A DNA stretch of 64,000 bases from GCA-2737725 sp965229355. GTDB taxonomy: Bacteria; Pseudomonadota; Alphaproteobacteria; Rhodospirillales; Rhodospirillaceae. The stretch lies in NCBI GenBank assembly GCA_965229355.1, contig OZ245869.1:1426001-1490000 (forward strand). The letters are read 5' to 3'. This document shows positions 33,256 to 42,251 of this stretch, piece after piece (within the stretch, counting starts at the first letter, position 1; each line of letters starts with the position of its first letter). The notes beneath the pieces were generated by a model. It had not been told where the DNA came from. It saw nothing but the letters and a program-made list of their open reading frames with translations, and made no database searches. Both the position numbers and the translations under genes were made by a program.

Positions 33256-34083
33256 ATGACTGAACCGGTCCCGTTCAATTTACATCTGGTGTCCGATTCG
33301 TCCGGCGAGACCGTGACCAACATCGCACGCGCATGTTTGGTGCAATATACAGGTACGCCCGTCACAGAACACTCGTGGTGGCTGGTGCGCACGCCTGGCC
33401 AAATGGGGCGCGTGCTTGAAGGCATTCGTGCAGCACCGGGCTTGGTGATCTACACGCTGCTCAATTCTGATATGCGGTTGCAGTTGGAAAAATCCTGCCG
33501 CGAACTTAAAATTCCCACTGTATCAGCGCTTGATCCCGTCATGCAGGCCTTGGGCCGCTATTTCAAACGCGAAGCAGCCGCCGAGATTGGCCGCCAGCAC
33601 ATCATGGATGATGATTATTTCCATCGCATTGACGCCATGCATTTCACGATGCAGCACGATGATGGTCAATCGATGGAAACGATGGTGGATGCCGACATTA
33701 TTTTGCTGGGTGTGTCACGCACGTCGAAAACGCCCACCTGCATGTACTTGGCCAACCGTGGTTATAAAGTCGCCAATATTCCATTGGTCCCAGGCCTTAC
33801 GCTGCCGGATTTTATCATCAATGCAACAAAGCCTTTGTTTGTGGGCCTCACTCGTGAGCCCAAAAGCTTAAGCGATATTCGCCAAAGCCGATTGCGGATC
33901 ATGAATGATACAACAGGCGAGGATTACGCCGACGTTGATAAAGTGCGCGAAGAAGTCACGGAATCACGGCGTTTATTTACCAAGCACAATTGGCCCGTGA
34001 TTGACGTGACGCGCCGGTCGATTGAAGAGACTGCGGCCACTATCATTCAGTTTCATAATCAGCGTCATTCGGTTTCTACATAA
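33256..34083 (+). CDS. ppsR: PEP synthase/PPDK regulatory kinase-phosphorylase (DUF299)
   Basis: Members reversibly phosphorylate a threonine of phosphoenolpyruvate synthase or pyruvate phosphate dikinase, using ADP and phosphate. The 275-residue protein has LVSDSSGETV at 11-20 and the P-loop GVSRTSKTP at 152-160. ATG at 33256 is chosen over an upstream in-frame start because it gives the conserved N-terminus. This gene (RP001 in Rickettsia) flanks the origin in Caulobacter, which supports the origin call. Confidence 0.93.
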   Translation: MTEPVPFNLHLVSDSSGETVTNIARACLVQYTGTPVTEHSWWLVRTPGQMGRVLEGIRAAPGLVIYTLLNSDMRLQLEKSCRELKIPTVSALDPVMQALGRYFKREAAAEIGRQHIMDDDYFHRIDAMHFTMQHDDGQSMETMVDADIILLGVSRTSKTPTCMYLANRGYKVANIPLVPGLTLPDFIINATKPLFVGLTREPKSLSDIRQSRLRIMNDTTGEDYADVDKVREEVTESRRLFTKHNWPVIDVTRRSIEETAATIIQFHNQRHSVST

Positions 34084-34094
34084 AGTTATTATCT

Positions 34095-34700
34095 GTGTCC
34101 TCTCCTCGTTCCGTCATTTTAGCCTCGACCAGCAAAAGCCGCGCGTTTGTTTTGAAAAACGCTGGCGTGCGTTTTACAGCTGAAAACTCATTTGTAGATG
34201 AAGACAGTATAAAAGCGGCTTTGCGTGCCGAAAATGCGACCGCTGCACACTGCGCTGAAGTGTTGGCAGAAATGAAAGCCGTCAAAGTTTCAGTAAAGTA
34301 CCCGCAAGCCTTAGTCATCGGCGGCGATCAGATGTTAGAATGCGATGGTCGCTGGTTTGATAAACCGACAGATCTAAAAATTGCCCGTGAGCAGTTGCTC
34401 GCGTTGCGCGGCAAAAAACATCAACTCATGAACAGCCTGGTGGTGGCCTTAGGTGGTGCGCGCATCTGGCATTTTGCCAACAGCCCGGAAATTACAGTGC
34501 GTGATTTCTCGGACGCGTTTTTGGATGATTATTTGACCCATGTTGGCGAAGCCGCCCTGCATTCTGTTGGGGGTTACCAGCTTGAAGGACTGGGGGCGCA
34601 GCTTTTTACAAAAATCGATGGTGATTTCTTCTCGATTTTGGGCCTGCCCCTGCTTCCGTTGCTGGGCTTTCTGCGCGAACATGCCGTCCTTAAAAAATAG
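34095..34700 (+). CDS. maf: Maf-family nucleotide pyrophosphatase
   Basis: Maf proteins hydrolyse canonical or modified nucleoside triphosphates and can affect septation. The 201-residue protein begins SSPRSVILASTSKSRAFVLK, with the family's SxSxxR motif, has VIGGDQMLECDG in the middle and SVGGYQLEGLGAQLF near residue 160. Translation seems to start with GTG at 34095. Eleven bases separate it from ppsR. Confidence 0.9.
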   Translation: MSSPRSVILASTSKSRAFVLKNAGVRFTAENSFVDEDSIKAALRAENATAAHCAEVLAEMKAVKVSVKYPQALVIGGDQMLECDGRWFDKPTDLKIAREQLLALRGKKHQLMNSLVVALGGARIWHFANSPEITVRDFSDAFLDDYLTHVGEAALHSVGGYQLEGLGAQLFTKIDGDFFSILGLPLLPLLGFLREHAVLKK

Positions 34701-34729
34701 CGCTTAAAAATTAAGAAGAGCATCCCCGC

Positions 34730-35575
34730 GTGAGCAGCTTCATTTCCGGCAAAGCTAAAGTCGCAGGCATCATGGGCTGGCCGGTTGGCCACTCCAAATC
34801 ACCCGCCTTGCACGGCTTTTGGCTGCGCGAACACGGGATAGATGGCGCTTATGTGCCCATGCCGGTCCCGCCTGAAAGTTTGTCACGTGCACTTAAGGCC
34901 TTGTTTTCATTGGGTTTTAAGGGTTGCAATTTGACCGTGCCGCACAAAGAAGCGGCCATGAGTATCGTTGATGAAATCACGCCTGTGGCCAAAGCGGTGG
35001 GGGCCATTAACACGGTCTTTGTGCTGCCCGATGGCCGCTTACAGGGCACCAATACCGATGCCTTCGGGTTCATTGAAAATATCCGGCAATCTGTTCCTGG
35101 CTTTGATGCCAAACGCGGACCTGCGGTGGTATTGGGGGCTGGTGGCGCTGCGCGGGCCGTGTGTGCGGCCTTGATCGAAGCCCGTGCGCCTGAAATTCGT
35201 CTGCTCAATCGCACCATTGAACGCGCCCAAAAGCTCGCCGCTGATTTTGGACCAACCGTCAAAGCTGTCGCATGGTCTGATTTATCATCGGCTTTAAAAG
35301 ATGCTGCGTTGCTCGTGAACTCCACCAGCCTCGGCATGACGGGTCAGCCACCGCTTGAGATTTCCATCGACACATTGCCCACGTCTGCGCTGGTGACCGA
35401 CTTGGTTTACGCGCCGCTTGAAACTGAATTGCTGGCGGCGGCGAAAAACCGTGGCAATCAGACCGTCGATGGTTTGGGCATGTTGTTGTATCAGGCGCAA
35501 AAAGGGTTTGAAGGTTGGTTCGGTGTAAAGCCCGAAGTCACGCCCGCGTTGCGCAATCATTTGCTCTCGCTCTAG
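34730..35575 (+). CDS. aroE: Shikimate dehydrogenase
   Basis: AroE reduces 3-dehydroshikimate to shikimate with NADPH in aromatic amino-acid synthesis. The 281-residue protein has GWPVGHSKSPALHGFW at the N-terminus, the catalytic-lysine region NLTVPHKEAAM, and the NADP-binding VVLGAGGAARAV. The start is GTG at 34730. coaE begins directly after its stop. Confidence 0.95.
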   Translation: MSSFISGKAKVAGIMGWPVGHSKSPALHGFWLREHGIDGAYVPMPVPPESLSRALKALFSLGFKGCNLTVPHKEAAMSIVDEITPVAKAVGAINTVFVLPDGRLQGTNTDAFGFIENIRQSVPGFDAKRGPAVVLGAGGAARAVCAALIEARAPEIRLLNRTIERAQKLAADFGPTVKAVAWSDLSSALKDAALLVNSTSLGMTGQPPLEISIDTLPTSALVTDLVYAPLETELLAAAKNRGNQTVDGLGMLLYQAQKGFEGWFGVKPEVTPALRNHLLSL

Positions 35576-36196
35576 ATGCGGCGCATTTCAAAAAGACGCG
35601 CGCGAAAAAAATCCCCCATCATAATTGGGCTCACCGGTTCCATTGCCATGGGGAAATCGACCGCGGCAAAAATGCTGCGGGATTTAGGCATCCCGGTTTT
35701 TGATTCTGATGCCGCCTCACGCGCTACCACTGCGCCTGGTGGCTCGGCTTTGGCGGCGATTGCAAAGCGTTTTCCTGATGTGATGATCAACGGCGTCCTT
35801 GATCGCCAAGCGCTGGCTAAAAAAGTGTTCAGCAACGCGCATGACCTCAAAGCACTGGAATCTATTATTCATCCGCTGGTGCGCGCAAACCGGCGGCACT
35901 TCATGCGCCGTGCCGCGCATCAACGTAAGCACATGATGGTGTTTGATATTCCGCTGCTGTTTGAAACAAAATCCGAGCACGAGTGCGATGTGGTATTTGT
36001 GGTCACCGCTCCAGCATTTCTGCAACGTCAACGCGCGCTCGCGCGTCCCGGTATGGATGAAGCGCGACTGAAAGGCGTTCTGGCCAAGCAAATGCCCGAT
36101 GTGCAAAAACGAAGCCGTGCTGATGTGGTGATTTCATCCGGGCTGGGCAAAGCGCATGCCTTGCGGCAGCTTAAAAAAGCGCTGATGTTGGTTTAG
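35576..36196 (+). CDS. coaE: Dephospho-CoA kinase
   Basis: CoaE phosphorylates dephospho-CoA in the last step of coenzyme A synthesis. The 206-residue protein has the P-loop GLTGSIAMGKSTAAKML at about 18-34, and FDSDAASR and DIPLLFETKSE further on. The ATG directly abuts the aroE TAG stop, so coupling is likely. The basic N-terminus (MRRISKRRARKK) is longer than usual; a later start is conceivable. Confidence 0.93.
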   Translation: MRRISKRRARKKSPIIIGLTGSIAMGKSTAAKMLRDLGIPVFDSDAASRATTAPGGSALAAIAKRFPDVMINGVLDRQALAKKVFSNAHDLKALESIIHPLVRANRRHFMRRAAHQRKHMMVFDIPLLFETKSEHECDVVFVVTAPAFLQRQRALARPGMDEARLKGVLAKQMPDVQKRSRADVVISSGLGKAHALRQLKKALMLV

Positions 36197-36232
36197 AGAC
36201 TTACATGCCGAGAGATTTGGGTAGCGGAAAAC

Positions 36233-36925
36233 ATGCGTGAAATTGTTCTCGATACGGAAACGACGGGCCTTGATCCATTAAACGGCCACCGCGTGATTGA
36301 AATTGGCTGTGTGGAGCTGATCAACCACTTGCCCACCGGCAATACATTCCAAACCTATCTGGATCCTGAACGCGATGTCCCCGACGAAGCTGCTGCCGTC
36401 AGTGGGCTCACCACCGAGTTTGTGAAGGGCAAGCCGCTCTTTGCCGATAAGGTCGATGAGTTCTTGGAATTCATTGGCGAAGACGCCGCCATTATTGCGC
36501 ACAACGCTAACTTCGATATGGGCTTCATCAATGCTGAGTTAGTGCGCCACGGCCGCCCAAAATTGGCCCTCGACCGCGCTATTGATACGGTGCTGCTGGC
36601 CCGCCGGAAATTTCCAGGCGCACCGGCCAGTTTGGATGCGCTCTGCCGTCGCTTTGGGATTGATCTCTCGGCCCGCGTCAAACACGGCGCACTTTTAGAT
36701 GCCGAGTTGCTGGCCAAAGTTTATCTGGAACTGGTGGGGGGGCGCGAACCCGGTTTGCTGCTGGGGGCCAACACCGCTGTCACAGTTGATTCAGCGACGC
36801 GGGCCAATCGTCCGGTGCGTCCCGTGCGCCCTCATGCCGCGTTGCCGGAAGAGCTTGAGGCGCACAAAGGTTTCATCGCGAAAATCAAAAACGCGATTTG
36901 GATTAAGGCCGTTTCCTCTTCTTAA
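36233..36925 (+). CDS. dnaQ: DNA polymerase III epsilon subunit (proofreading exonuclease)
   Basis: DnaQ is the 3'-5' exonuclease of the replicative polymerase. The 230-residue protein has ExoI VLDTETTGLDP at 5-15, ExoII AHNANFDMGFINAEL and ExoIII HGALLDAELLAKVY. A C-terminal polymerase-binding tail follows. It is the fifth of the plus-strand row ppsR-maf-aroE-coaE-dnaQ that runs away from the proposed origin. Confidence 0.96.
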   Translation: MREIVLDTETTGLDPLNGHRVIEIGCVELINHLPTGNTFQTYLDPERDVPDEAAAVSGLTTEFVKGKPLFADKVDEFLEFIGEDAAIIAHNANFDMGFINAELVRHGRPKLALDRAIDTVLLARRKFPGAPASLDALCRRFGIDLSARVKHGALLDAELLAKVYLELVGGREPGLLLGANTAVTVDSATRANRPVRPVRPHAALPEELEAHKGFIAKIKNAIWIKAVSSS

Positions 36926-36952
36926 AAAAGAGGCCGCCGCTCTCAGGAATGA

Positions 36953-37483
36953 TTAGGCGTTTCCAGCCGTGGGTGTGTTGGCGCGCACAATTTTGATCGG
37001 CGTGTTGCCGAACTTGCGCGTGTACATCTCGGTGAAATCCATAGGCTGTAGGAACAGCGGCGGGAAGCCACCACTGGTCGTCATGTCACCAATGACCTGA
37101 CGCACAAATGGGAACACGAAGCGCGGGACTTCAATCAGCAGCACCGGGTGCAGTTGATCTTCCGGGATTACGGTCTCATCCAGTTCCACGGTTGCGGAAT
37201 AGGCCATTTCCAGAATGAACGCAGGCTTATCGCCAATGGTGGCATTCACGCTGACGGCCAAGGTCACTTCAAAGATCGACCCCTGAATCGGCTGCATGGC
37301 AACGTCGAAAGACACCGGAATTTCAGGGGCTTGTTTGCGCAGTTCGCCGAAAATGGCCGGGGCATGGGGCACTTCGAACGATAAATCGCGGATGTACTGA
37401 CCTAAAATGCGGATCGGCAAACCTTGCGCGCCCTGGTTTGCGGCGGCGTTTTCGGAACCGGGGGCAGCGCTGGTATCGCTCAT
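36953..37483 (-). CDS. secB: Protein-export chaperone SecB
   Basis: SecB holds preproteins unfolded for delivery to SecA. The 176-residue protein has the SecB core, IRILGQYIRDLSFEVPHAP, LEMAYSATVEL and PPLFLQPMDFTEMY, between a disordered N-terminus and a short tail. It runs opposite to dnaQ and converges on it. An fxsA gene often lies between secB and timA in relatives but is absent here. Confidence 0.96.
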   Translation of the reverse strand: MSDTSAAPGSENAAANQGAQGLPIRILGQYIRDLSFEVPHAPAIFGELRKQAPEIPVSFDVAMQPIQGSIFEVTLAVSVNATIGDKPAFILEMAYSATVELDETVIPEDQLHPVLLIEVPRFVFPFVRQVIGDMTTSGGFPPLFLQPMDFTEMYTRKFGNTPIKIVRANTPTAGNA

Positions 37484-37801
37484 CGACTACATCCAACAGC
37501 AAAAATGAAGAAGCAACGCAGGCGAGCGCCGCGCTTTTCTATGGGGTCCGGGGCGTAACATGCCCGCCTAAACCTGACAAGCGCACCCAATTTGCCTGAC
37601 CTCTCTTGTGTTTGGTCATACAGACGGCCGTCGCCTTACCTTTGCCACGCTGTGGGAGTCATGCTGGGCCTGTTTCCAAAAGCGGCTGAATGCGGGTGGT
37701 TCGCTTGCCCTGCCCCAGTTCAGAGCCTATGTTGACCATATACCGTGGTTTTCCCCGCAAAAGCTGGGGGTCAAGGACCACATATCTAGAGTGATGACGC
37801 C
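37484..37801. other. Intergenic region between secB and timA
   Basis: No gene with recognisable features is seen in these 318 bases. It must hold the divergent promoters of secB and timA. TTGACC at about 37733-37738 with TATCTA 50 bases later has the wrong spacing for a promoter. Confidence 0.4.
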
Positions 37802-38488
37802 ATGGATGGCTTCCAGTTTATCGACATAATTTTGCTGGCGATGGTCGCCGGATTCATTGTGCTCCGTTTGCGCAGCGTGCTTGGCCGCCGCACCGGTCAT
37901 GAACCGGGCCGCGACGGTGTGCCGACCGAAGGCCGTACCCAAGACTTAAACAATGGCAACGTTGTTACCCTGCCCAACGTGCATCGCCGCCAAGCCCCGG
38001 TGTCGCAAGATATCGAACCTGCGTATGTCGGCACCCCGCTTGAAGCGGGCATGATCGCTGTGAAAATGGCCGATCCGTCTTTCAGCGCCACGCAATTTTT
38101 GCAAGGTGCAGCCAAGGCGTTTGAAATTGTCATCGCTGCTTATGCTAAAGGCGACACGGATACATTGCGCTCGTTATTGAACAGCGATGTCTATGCGCAG
38201 TTTGCGCGCGCCATTCAGGAACGCGAAGACCGCAAAGAAGTGTTGTCCAGCGAGCTGGTGGTGTTAAAGCCGCCACGCATTGAAAGCATCGAAATGAAAG
38301 GCTCGGCCGCCACTGTGGCTGTGGTCTTCCAAAGCGAACAAACCAACGTCGTGAAAAACGCTGACGGGCAAATCATCGAAGGCTCGCCCGATCATGTGGA
38401 AAGTGTCACAGACGTTTGGACCTTCTCGCGCGATACCAACCACCAAGATCCAAATTGGATCCTGGTTGCCACCAGCAGCGTCGACTAG
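37802..38488 (+). CDS. Tim44/TimA-like membrane-associated protein
   Basis: The 228-residue protein has an N-terminal membrane segment (residues 5-22, DIILLAMVAGFIVLRLRSVL), a polar linker and a Tim44-like NTF2-fold domain at about 85-228 (FLQGAAKAFEIVIAAYAKGD). Alphaproteobacterial TimA is the bacterial relative of mitochondrial Tim44, and its role is not settled. The neighbours secB, mltA and smr are the usual ones. Confidence 0.87.
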   Translation: MDGFQFIDIILLAMVAGFIVLRLRSVLGRRTGHEPGRDGVPTEGRTQDLNNGNVVTLPNVHRRQAPVSQDIEPAYVGTPLEAGMIAVKMADPSFSATQFLQGAAKAFEIVIAAYAKGDTDTLRSLLNSDVYAQFARAIQEREDRKEVLSSELVVLKPPRIESIEMKGSAATVAVVFQSEQTNVVKNADGQIIEGSPDHVESVTDVWTFSRDTNHQDPNWILVATSSVD

Positions 38489-38513
38489 CGGCGCGCAACT
38501 TTAAGCGTTGGTT

Positions 38514-39767
38514 GTGATTAGAAAAAACGCTCTTCAACTTTCTGCGGCTGTTTTGGTGGGTGCTGCCTTGGGTGCCACCGCCATGTATTGGCTGCGCGCC
38601 CCTGTGCAAACCGAGGTGACGATTACACCCATCACCCCGCCCACAACCGCACGCCCGCAAGTGGCGTACGAACCCGTAAGCTTTGCCGCGTTGCCGGGTT
38701 GGGCCGAAGACACCATGCAAGATGCGCTGCCTGCGCTTCAAAAAAGCTGCGCGGTCGTGGCCAACGATACGCCTGAAAACACCATTGGCATCGGCACACT
38801 CAGCATCAAAGCGGCAGATTTAATCGCGGCATGCAAAGCCATCACCGATGCGGGCTCGGGCACAACATCGCTTCGCATCGCCATTGAAGCGGCGTTCCAG
38901 CCCTATGCTGTTAGCTTTTCGGGTAACCCCGTTGGCACGTTCACGGGTTATTACGAAGCCACGTTGCGCGGCGCGCTTTATCGCGATGGTCCGTATCAAA
39001 CGCCGCTTTATGGCGTACCGCCAAACCTGATTACCGCATCCTTAAAAGATTTTATTTCGCCCGACAAACTGGAAGGCACATCGGTGCCGCCCACAGTTGT
39101 GGGCCGCGTGGTTGATCAAAAACTCAAACCCTATTACACGCGCAGCGACATCGATGCCGAAAATGTACTGGGTGACCAAGCCAATGTTGTGGCGTGGGTG
39201 GACAGCGCTATTGATGCGCACGTGCTGCACATTCAAGGCTCAGGCCAAATCAGCTTGCCCGACGGCACCATGATGCGCGTGGGTTATGCGGGCAACAACG
39301 GCCACGCGTTCAAAGGGTTGGGCCGCATTCTCATCGACGAAGGTGTGCTGACACCCAATACCGCCTCCATGATTGCCGTGCGCGATTGGCTGAAACAGAA
39401 CCCTGAGCGTGCGGCCGCTCTGATGAACCAAAATGCCCGCTATATTTTCTTCCGCAAAATTGAAGGTGATGGCCCCATCGGCGCGCAAGGTGTGCCGCTG
39501 ACACCGGGGCGTTCTTTGGCGGTTGATACGCGCTACGTGGCCCTGGGCTTGCCGGTCTGGCTGGATACGGTTGACCCCGATAACGCGCCCCTCCAAAGAT
39601 TGGTGGTGGCCCAAGATGTGGGGGCCGCCATTACCGGGGCCGTGCGTGGTGATTTCTTCTGGGGCGCGGGCGAACCGGCCTTTGGCAAAGCCGCCCGCAT
39701 GAAAAGCCAGGGCCGCTATTACGTGCTGGTGCCCAAGCCCGCTGTAAAACCATCGCAGGGAAATTAA
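38514..39767 (+). CDS. mltA: Membrane-bound lytic transglycosylase MltA
   Basis: MltA cleaves peptidoglycan glycan strands to 1,6-anhydro products. The 417-residue protein has an N-terminal membrane or signal segment (LSAAVLVGAALGATAMYWL), GTFTGYYEATLRG, the VGYAGNNGHAFKGLG region and the 3D domain QDVGAAITGAVRGDFFWG with catalytic aspartate. No lipobox is visible, unlike E. coli MltA. GTG at 38514 is the likely start; a TTG two codons earlier is possible. Confidence 0.92.
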   Translation: MIRKNALQLSAAVLVGAALGATAMYWLRAPVQTEVTITPITPPTTARPQVAYEPVSFAALPGWAEDTMQDALPALQKSCAVVANDTPENTIGIGTLSIKAADLIAACKAITDAGSGTTSLRIAIEAAFQPYAVSFSGNPVGTFTGYYEATLRGALYRDGPYQTPLYGVPPNLITASLKDFISPDKLEGTSVPPTVVGRVVDQKLKPYYTRSDIDAENVLGDQANVVAWVDSAIDAHVLHIQGSGQISLPDGTMMRVGYAGNNGHAFKGLGRILIDEGVLTPNTASMIAVRDWLKQNPERAAALMNQNARYIFFRKIEGDGPIGAQGVPLTPGRSLAVDTRYVALGLPVWLDTVDPDNAPLQRLVVAQDVGAAITGAVRGDFFWGAGEPAFGKAARMKSQGRYYVLVPKPAVKPSQGN

Positions 39768-39964
39768 GCCGGGGTGGCTAGCGCCCTGAAATTTCACCTG
39801 TTTCTCAGGGCAGAATTTAGATTCAAGTAAGACTTTGCGCTTAGATTTTCCCCAAAACAGCCTCGCTTTTAAGGTGCAAAACCTGGGGCTAACATCTGTG
39901 GGACTTCGGTCTGGTTGGGCTGCGCTTTAAGTTCAATCCTCCCGAAACGTATTGCGGCGAAGCG

Positions 39965-40504
39965 ATGAATACAAAACCGCCATCAGAGAAAAAACGCGAC
40001 CGCGCCCTTTATGCGCGCTTGGTGGAATCCTACCAGGCGGATCGTATCGGTGTGTTTGTGGATTTTGATCGCCTCAACCACCCCAAGTCGCCAATCTGGA
40101 GCCCGTGGGAAAACGTGGCCCCCTTGCTGTTTTTGCTGGGCGGCTCGCTCACCATCATGTTCTTGGTCGATCTTCTGCTCGGCACCGCCGTCATGGTGCT
40201 GGGCGTGTTCATGTATCTTTTCCTGATCCGCCCGTGGATTTCGCAGCGCGTTTATCGCCGCTCGCTGGAAGCTGCCATGGACAACCTGCACAACTGGAAT
40301 GTGCTGTGGCGCTTGGGCGGCCTGGTGATCACGCTGAACTACATGAACAAAACGCGCTGCGTGTCGCCCGATGGTGACTGGCGCGCGTTCGTTACGCGCT
40401 ACCTGCCTGAAATGGAAATGGAAGGGTTAGATGCGTACAACTCGTTCAACAACACGCCCAAGACGGAAGAAAAAGACGTCCGCGTGCTTGATGCGAATAT
40501 GTAA
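39965..40504 (+). CDS. Small membrane protein of unknown function
   Basis: I do not recognise this 179-residue protein. It has a charged N-terminus with FVDFDRLNHPKSPIWSPWEN, two adjoining hydrophobic segments at about 55-90 (VAPLLFLLGGSLTIMFLVDL and TAVMVLGVFMYLFLI), then a soluble basic and aromatic domain with SRRSLEAAM-like helices and TRYLPEMEMEGLDAY. Both termini are probably cytosolic. It stands alone between mltA and smr with gaps of about 200 and 95 bases. The 3' flank carries a 25-base tandem repeat. Confidence 0.65.
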   Translation: MNTKPPSEKKRDRALYARLVESYQADRIGVFVDFDRLNHPKSPIWSPWENVAPLLFLLGGSLTIMFLVDLLLGTAVMVLGVFMYLFLIRPWISQRVYRRSLEAAMDNLHNWNVLWRLGGLVITLNYMNKTRCVSPDGDWRAFVTRYLPEMEMEGLDAYNSFNNTPKTEEKDVRVLDANM

Positions 40505-40505
40505 C

Positions 40506-40556
40506 GCGCAGGACCCGGCGCAAAACGTAAAGCGCGGACTCGGCGCGAAAATATAA
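40506..40556. repeat. Imperfect tandem repeat just after a stop codon
   Basis: Copies of 25 bases at 40506-40530 and 40532-40556 share GCGC, CGGCGC and AAAA words with a few substitutions. They begin one base past the stop of the membrane-protein gene. Confidence 0.55.
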
Positions 40557-40599
40557 CTAACGCGGTGCTATCGACGTTTCTGCGTGCTATGGCACCCTC

Positions 40600-41172
40600 A
40601 TGCGCAAACTCAACCCCGAAGAACGCCGCCTCTGGGATTTTGTCACCCGCAGTGTGACCCCCCTAAAAGGCCGTCATCACAGCGCGGATGACCCTGTTCC
40701 AGTTGATACGCCTGCGCCTAAACCAAGTCGCACACCGCTCGACCGCGCAACGCTTGAGCAGCTCTTAAACAACCCCGCCCCGAAAAAAGAGCATGCGGCT
40801 CACAAGCCGCTGCACATCAACAACACAGTTGATCTAGATGCCGCGACCGCGCGCAAATTCAAACGCGGCAAAATGCCGTGCGATGCGAAGCTAGATTTGC
40901 ATGGGCTCACGCTGGCGCAAGCGCACAACGCGCTGATCAATTTTATCCGCACGCAAGCTGATCGCGGTGCGCGCAGCGTGATCGTGGTGACCGGCAAAGG
41001 TTCACCGAATGCTGAAAAGCCAACCGGCAAAATCAAATCAGAATTGATGCACTGGTTAAATGCAGCCCCACTTCGCCCGTTCATCCTTGCCGTCAACGAA
41101 GCGGCCCCGCACCAAGGTGGCAGCGGGGCCGTTTATGTTTTGCTCAAACGCAAAGAACGGATGCGGGGATAA
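40600..41172 (+). CDS. Smr-domain protein
   Basis: The 190-residue protein has a long polar N-terminus and a Smr domain at about 95-185, with KLDLHGLTLAQAHNALINF and VIVVTGKGSP; the LDxHG and TGxG motifs are both present. Smr domains can be nucleases acting on branched DNA or on mRNA at stalled ribosomes; which applies here is unknown. The gene is in the expected place after mltA. Confidence 0.9.
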   Translation: MRKLNPEERRLWDFVTRSVTPLKGRHHSADDPVPVDTPAPKPSRTPLDRATLEQLLNNPAPKKEHAAHKPLHINNTVDLDAATARKFKRGKMPCDAKLDLHGLTLAQAHNALINFIRTQADRGARSVIVVTGKGSPNAEKPTGKIKSELMHWLNAAPLRPFILAVNEAAPHQGGSGAVYVLLKRKERMRG

Positions 41173-41300
41173 TCAGCGTCGTACTACGGAAGACCTAAAC
41201 CTAATTCTTGGTTTTCCACACAATTCCTATCCGGCGTTGTTTTTAAGTGCTTATGCCGCGCCCAAGATCGCTCTTTTGCGAGGGCAAGATGATCAATGTT

Positions 41301-42161
41301 TTATTTAGTCTGTCTGGATTGGTCGGTATTATTGCCGTTATGGGATTTGACGTGGCCTCCAATATCGAATTCGGGGCCAGTAATTTTAAATCTATATCTA
41401 GTGAAATGCGGTGCGCCAAAAACATCGTCGTATCTGACAATACCGAAAACATAAATTTGGTTCTTTCCTTGTCGAACCAAATCATACCCATCTTCGACAA
41501 CAGCCTTGCACGTAACATTCCCACCGAAAATGCTATCTCCCGGGGGCAGAACAAGATCTTTGGTCTTTACCGGAGCGTCAGGAAAGTCAAAGGCCTGTCC
41601 CGTTGCCAGCGGCTTAGCATCTGGCAAATCGAAGCTGACATTAAGGGCTGGGGTTTGCCCATGATTTTTAATGATGACCCCAAAGGAATACTCGTTGTTT
41701 TTTATAACTTCAGCGCACCCTTGATATTCAACACCGATATACGCCCTCAATTCACTATTGGCGGTGTTCTGAGCGACAGTTACAGATTCTTGAGCAGCTT
41801 TTACCGCCACTCTATTGAGCCACAACGAACCCAACAACCCGCCGAGGCCAAACAAACTTACCCAAAATTGCCATCGAGTCCAAAACACTACTTCAGCAGC
41901 AGACCAAGCCATACTGCGCTGTTCGCAGTAGTCTGCGTCCTCGTTCTTTTGGGGGCGCTCACAGTCGGGTTGATAGACAAGTGGGCTGGCGGGAATATGC
42001 GCGGTGGCCGCAGATTGCTCTATTTGTCGAGCGGACTCAGTTGTCTTGCTTTGGGGCTGTGGCTGAGTTGGTGGAGCGCTGCTTTCTTGTGAAAGTGCGA
42101 TCTGTGTGCTCGCTAGAAATCCAGCAAGTGCGATAATCGGAAGCCAATATTTGCGTGTCAT
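41301..42161 (-). CDS. Exported/membrane protein of unknown function
   Basis: A 286-residue protein with an N-terminal signal peptide (IIALAGFLASTQIALSQ), a Gln/Pro/Ser-rich stretch, one membrane segment near residues 92-112 (WVSLFGLGGLLGSLWLN), a helical VAVKAAQESVTVAQNTANS segment and a beta-rich C-terminal domain from RAYIGVEYQG onward. Similar single-span proteins with RAYIGVE motifs are widespread but uncharacterised. A plus-strand frame overlaps it but has no domain sense. The ATG directly follows the T-run of a terminator and lacks a ribosome-binding site, so expression is uncertain. Confidence 0.7.
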   Translation of the reverse strand: MTRKYWLPIIALAGFLASTQIALSQESSAPPTQPQPQSKTTESARQIEQSAATAHIPASPLVYQPDCERPQKNEDADYCEQRSMAWSAAEVVFWTRWQFWVSLFGLGGLLGSLWLNRVAVKAAQESVTVAQNTANSELRAYIGVEYQGCAEVIKNNEYSFGVIIKNHGQTPALNVSFDLPDAKPLATGQAFDFPDAPVKTKDLVLPPGDSIFGGNVTCKAVVEDGYDLVRQGKNQIYVFGIVRYDDVFGAPHFTRYRFKITGPEFDIGGHVKSHNGNNTDQSRQTK

Positions 42162-42197
42162 GAAAATAGAAAAGCCGCTGTGAACCCCACAGCGGCT
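42162..42197 (-). terminator. Rho-independent terminator after the GST-like gene
   Basis: AGCCGCTGTG (42173-42182) pairs perfectly with CACAGCGGCT (42188-42197) over a 5-base loop. On the minus strand a T-rich run follows and ends exactly at the ATG of the next gene. Confidence 0.9.
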
Positions 42198-42251
42198 GAT
42201 CTTATTTCATAGCGTGCGTTTTGTCTGCGAAACCCGCAGAGCGTTATTGGC

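Noticed and set aside
41247..42092. A 281-residue plus-strand frame opposite the exported protein
   Set aside because: Its sequence has no domain sense, whereas the minus strand gives a signal peptide, membrane segment and ordered C-terminus.
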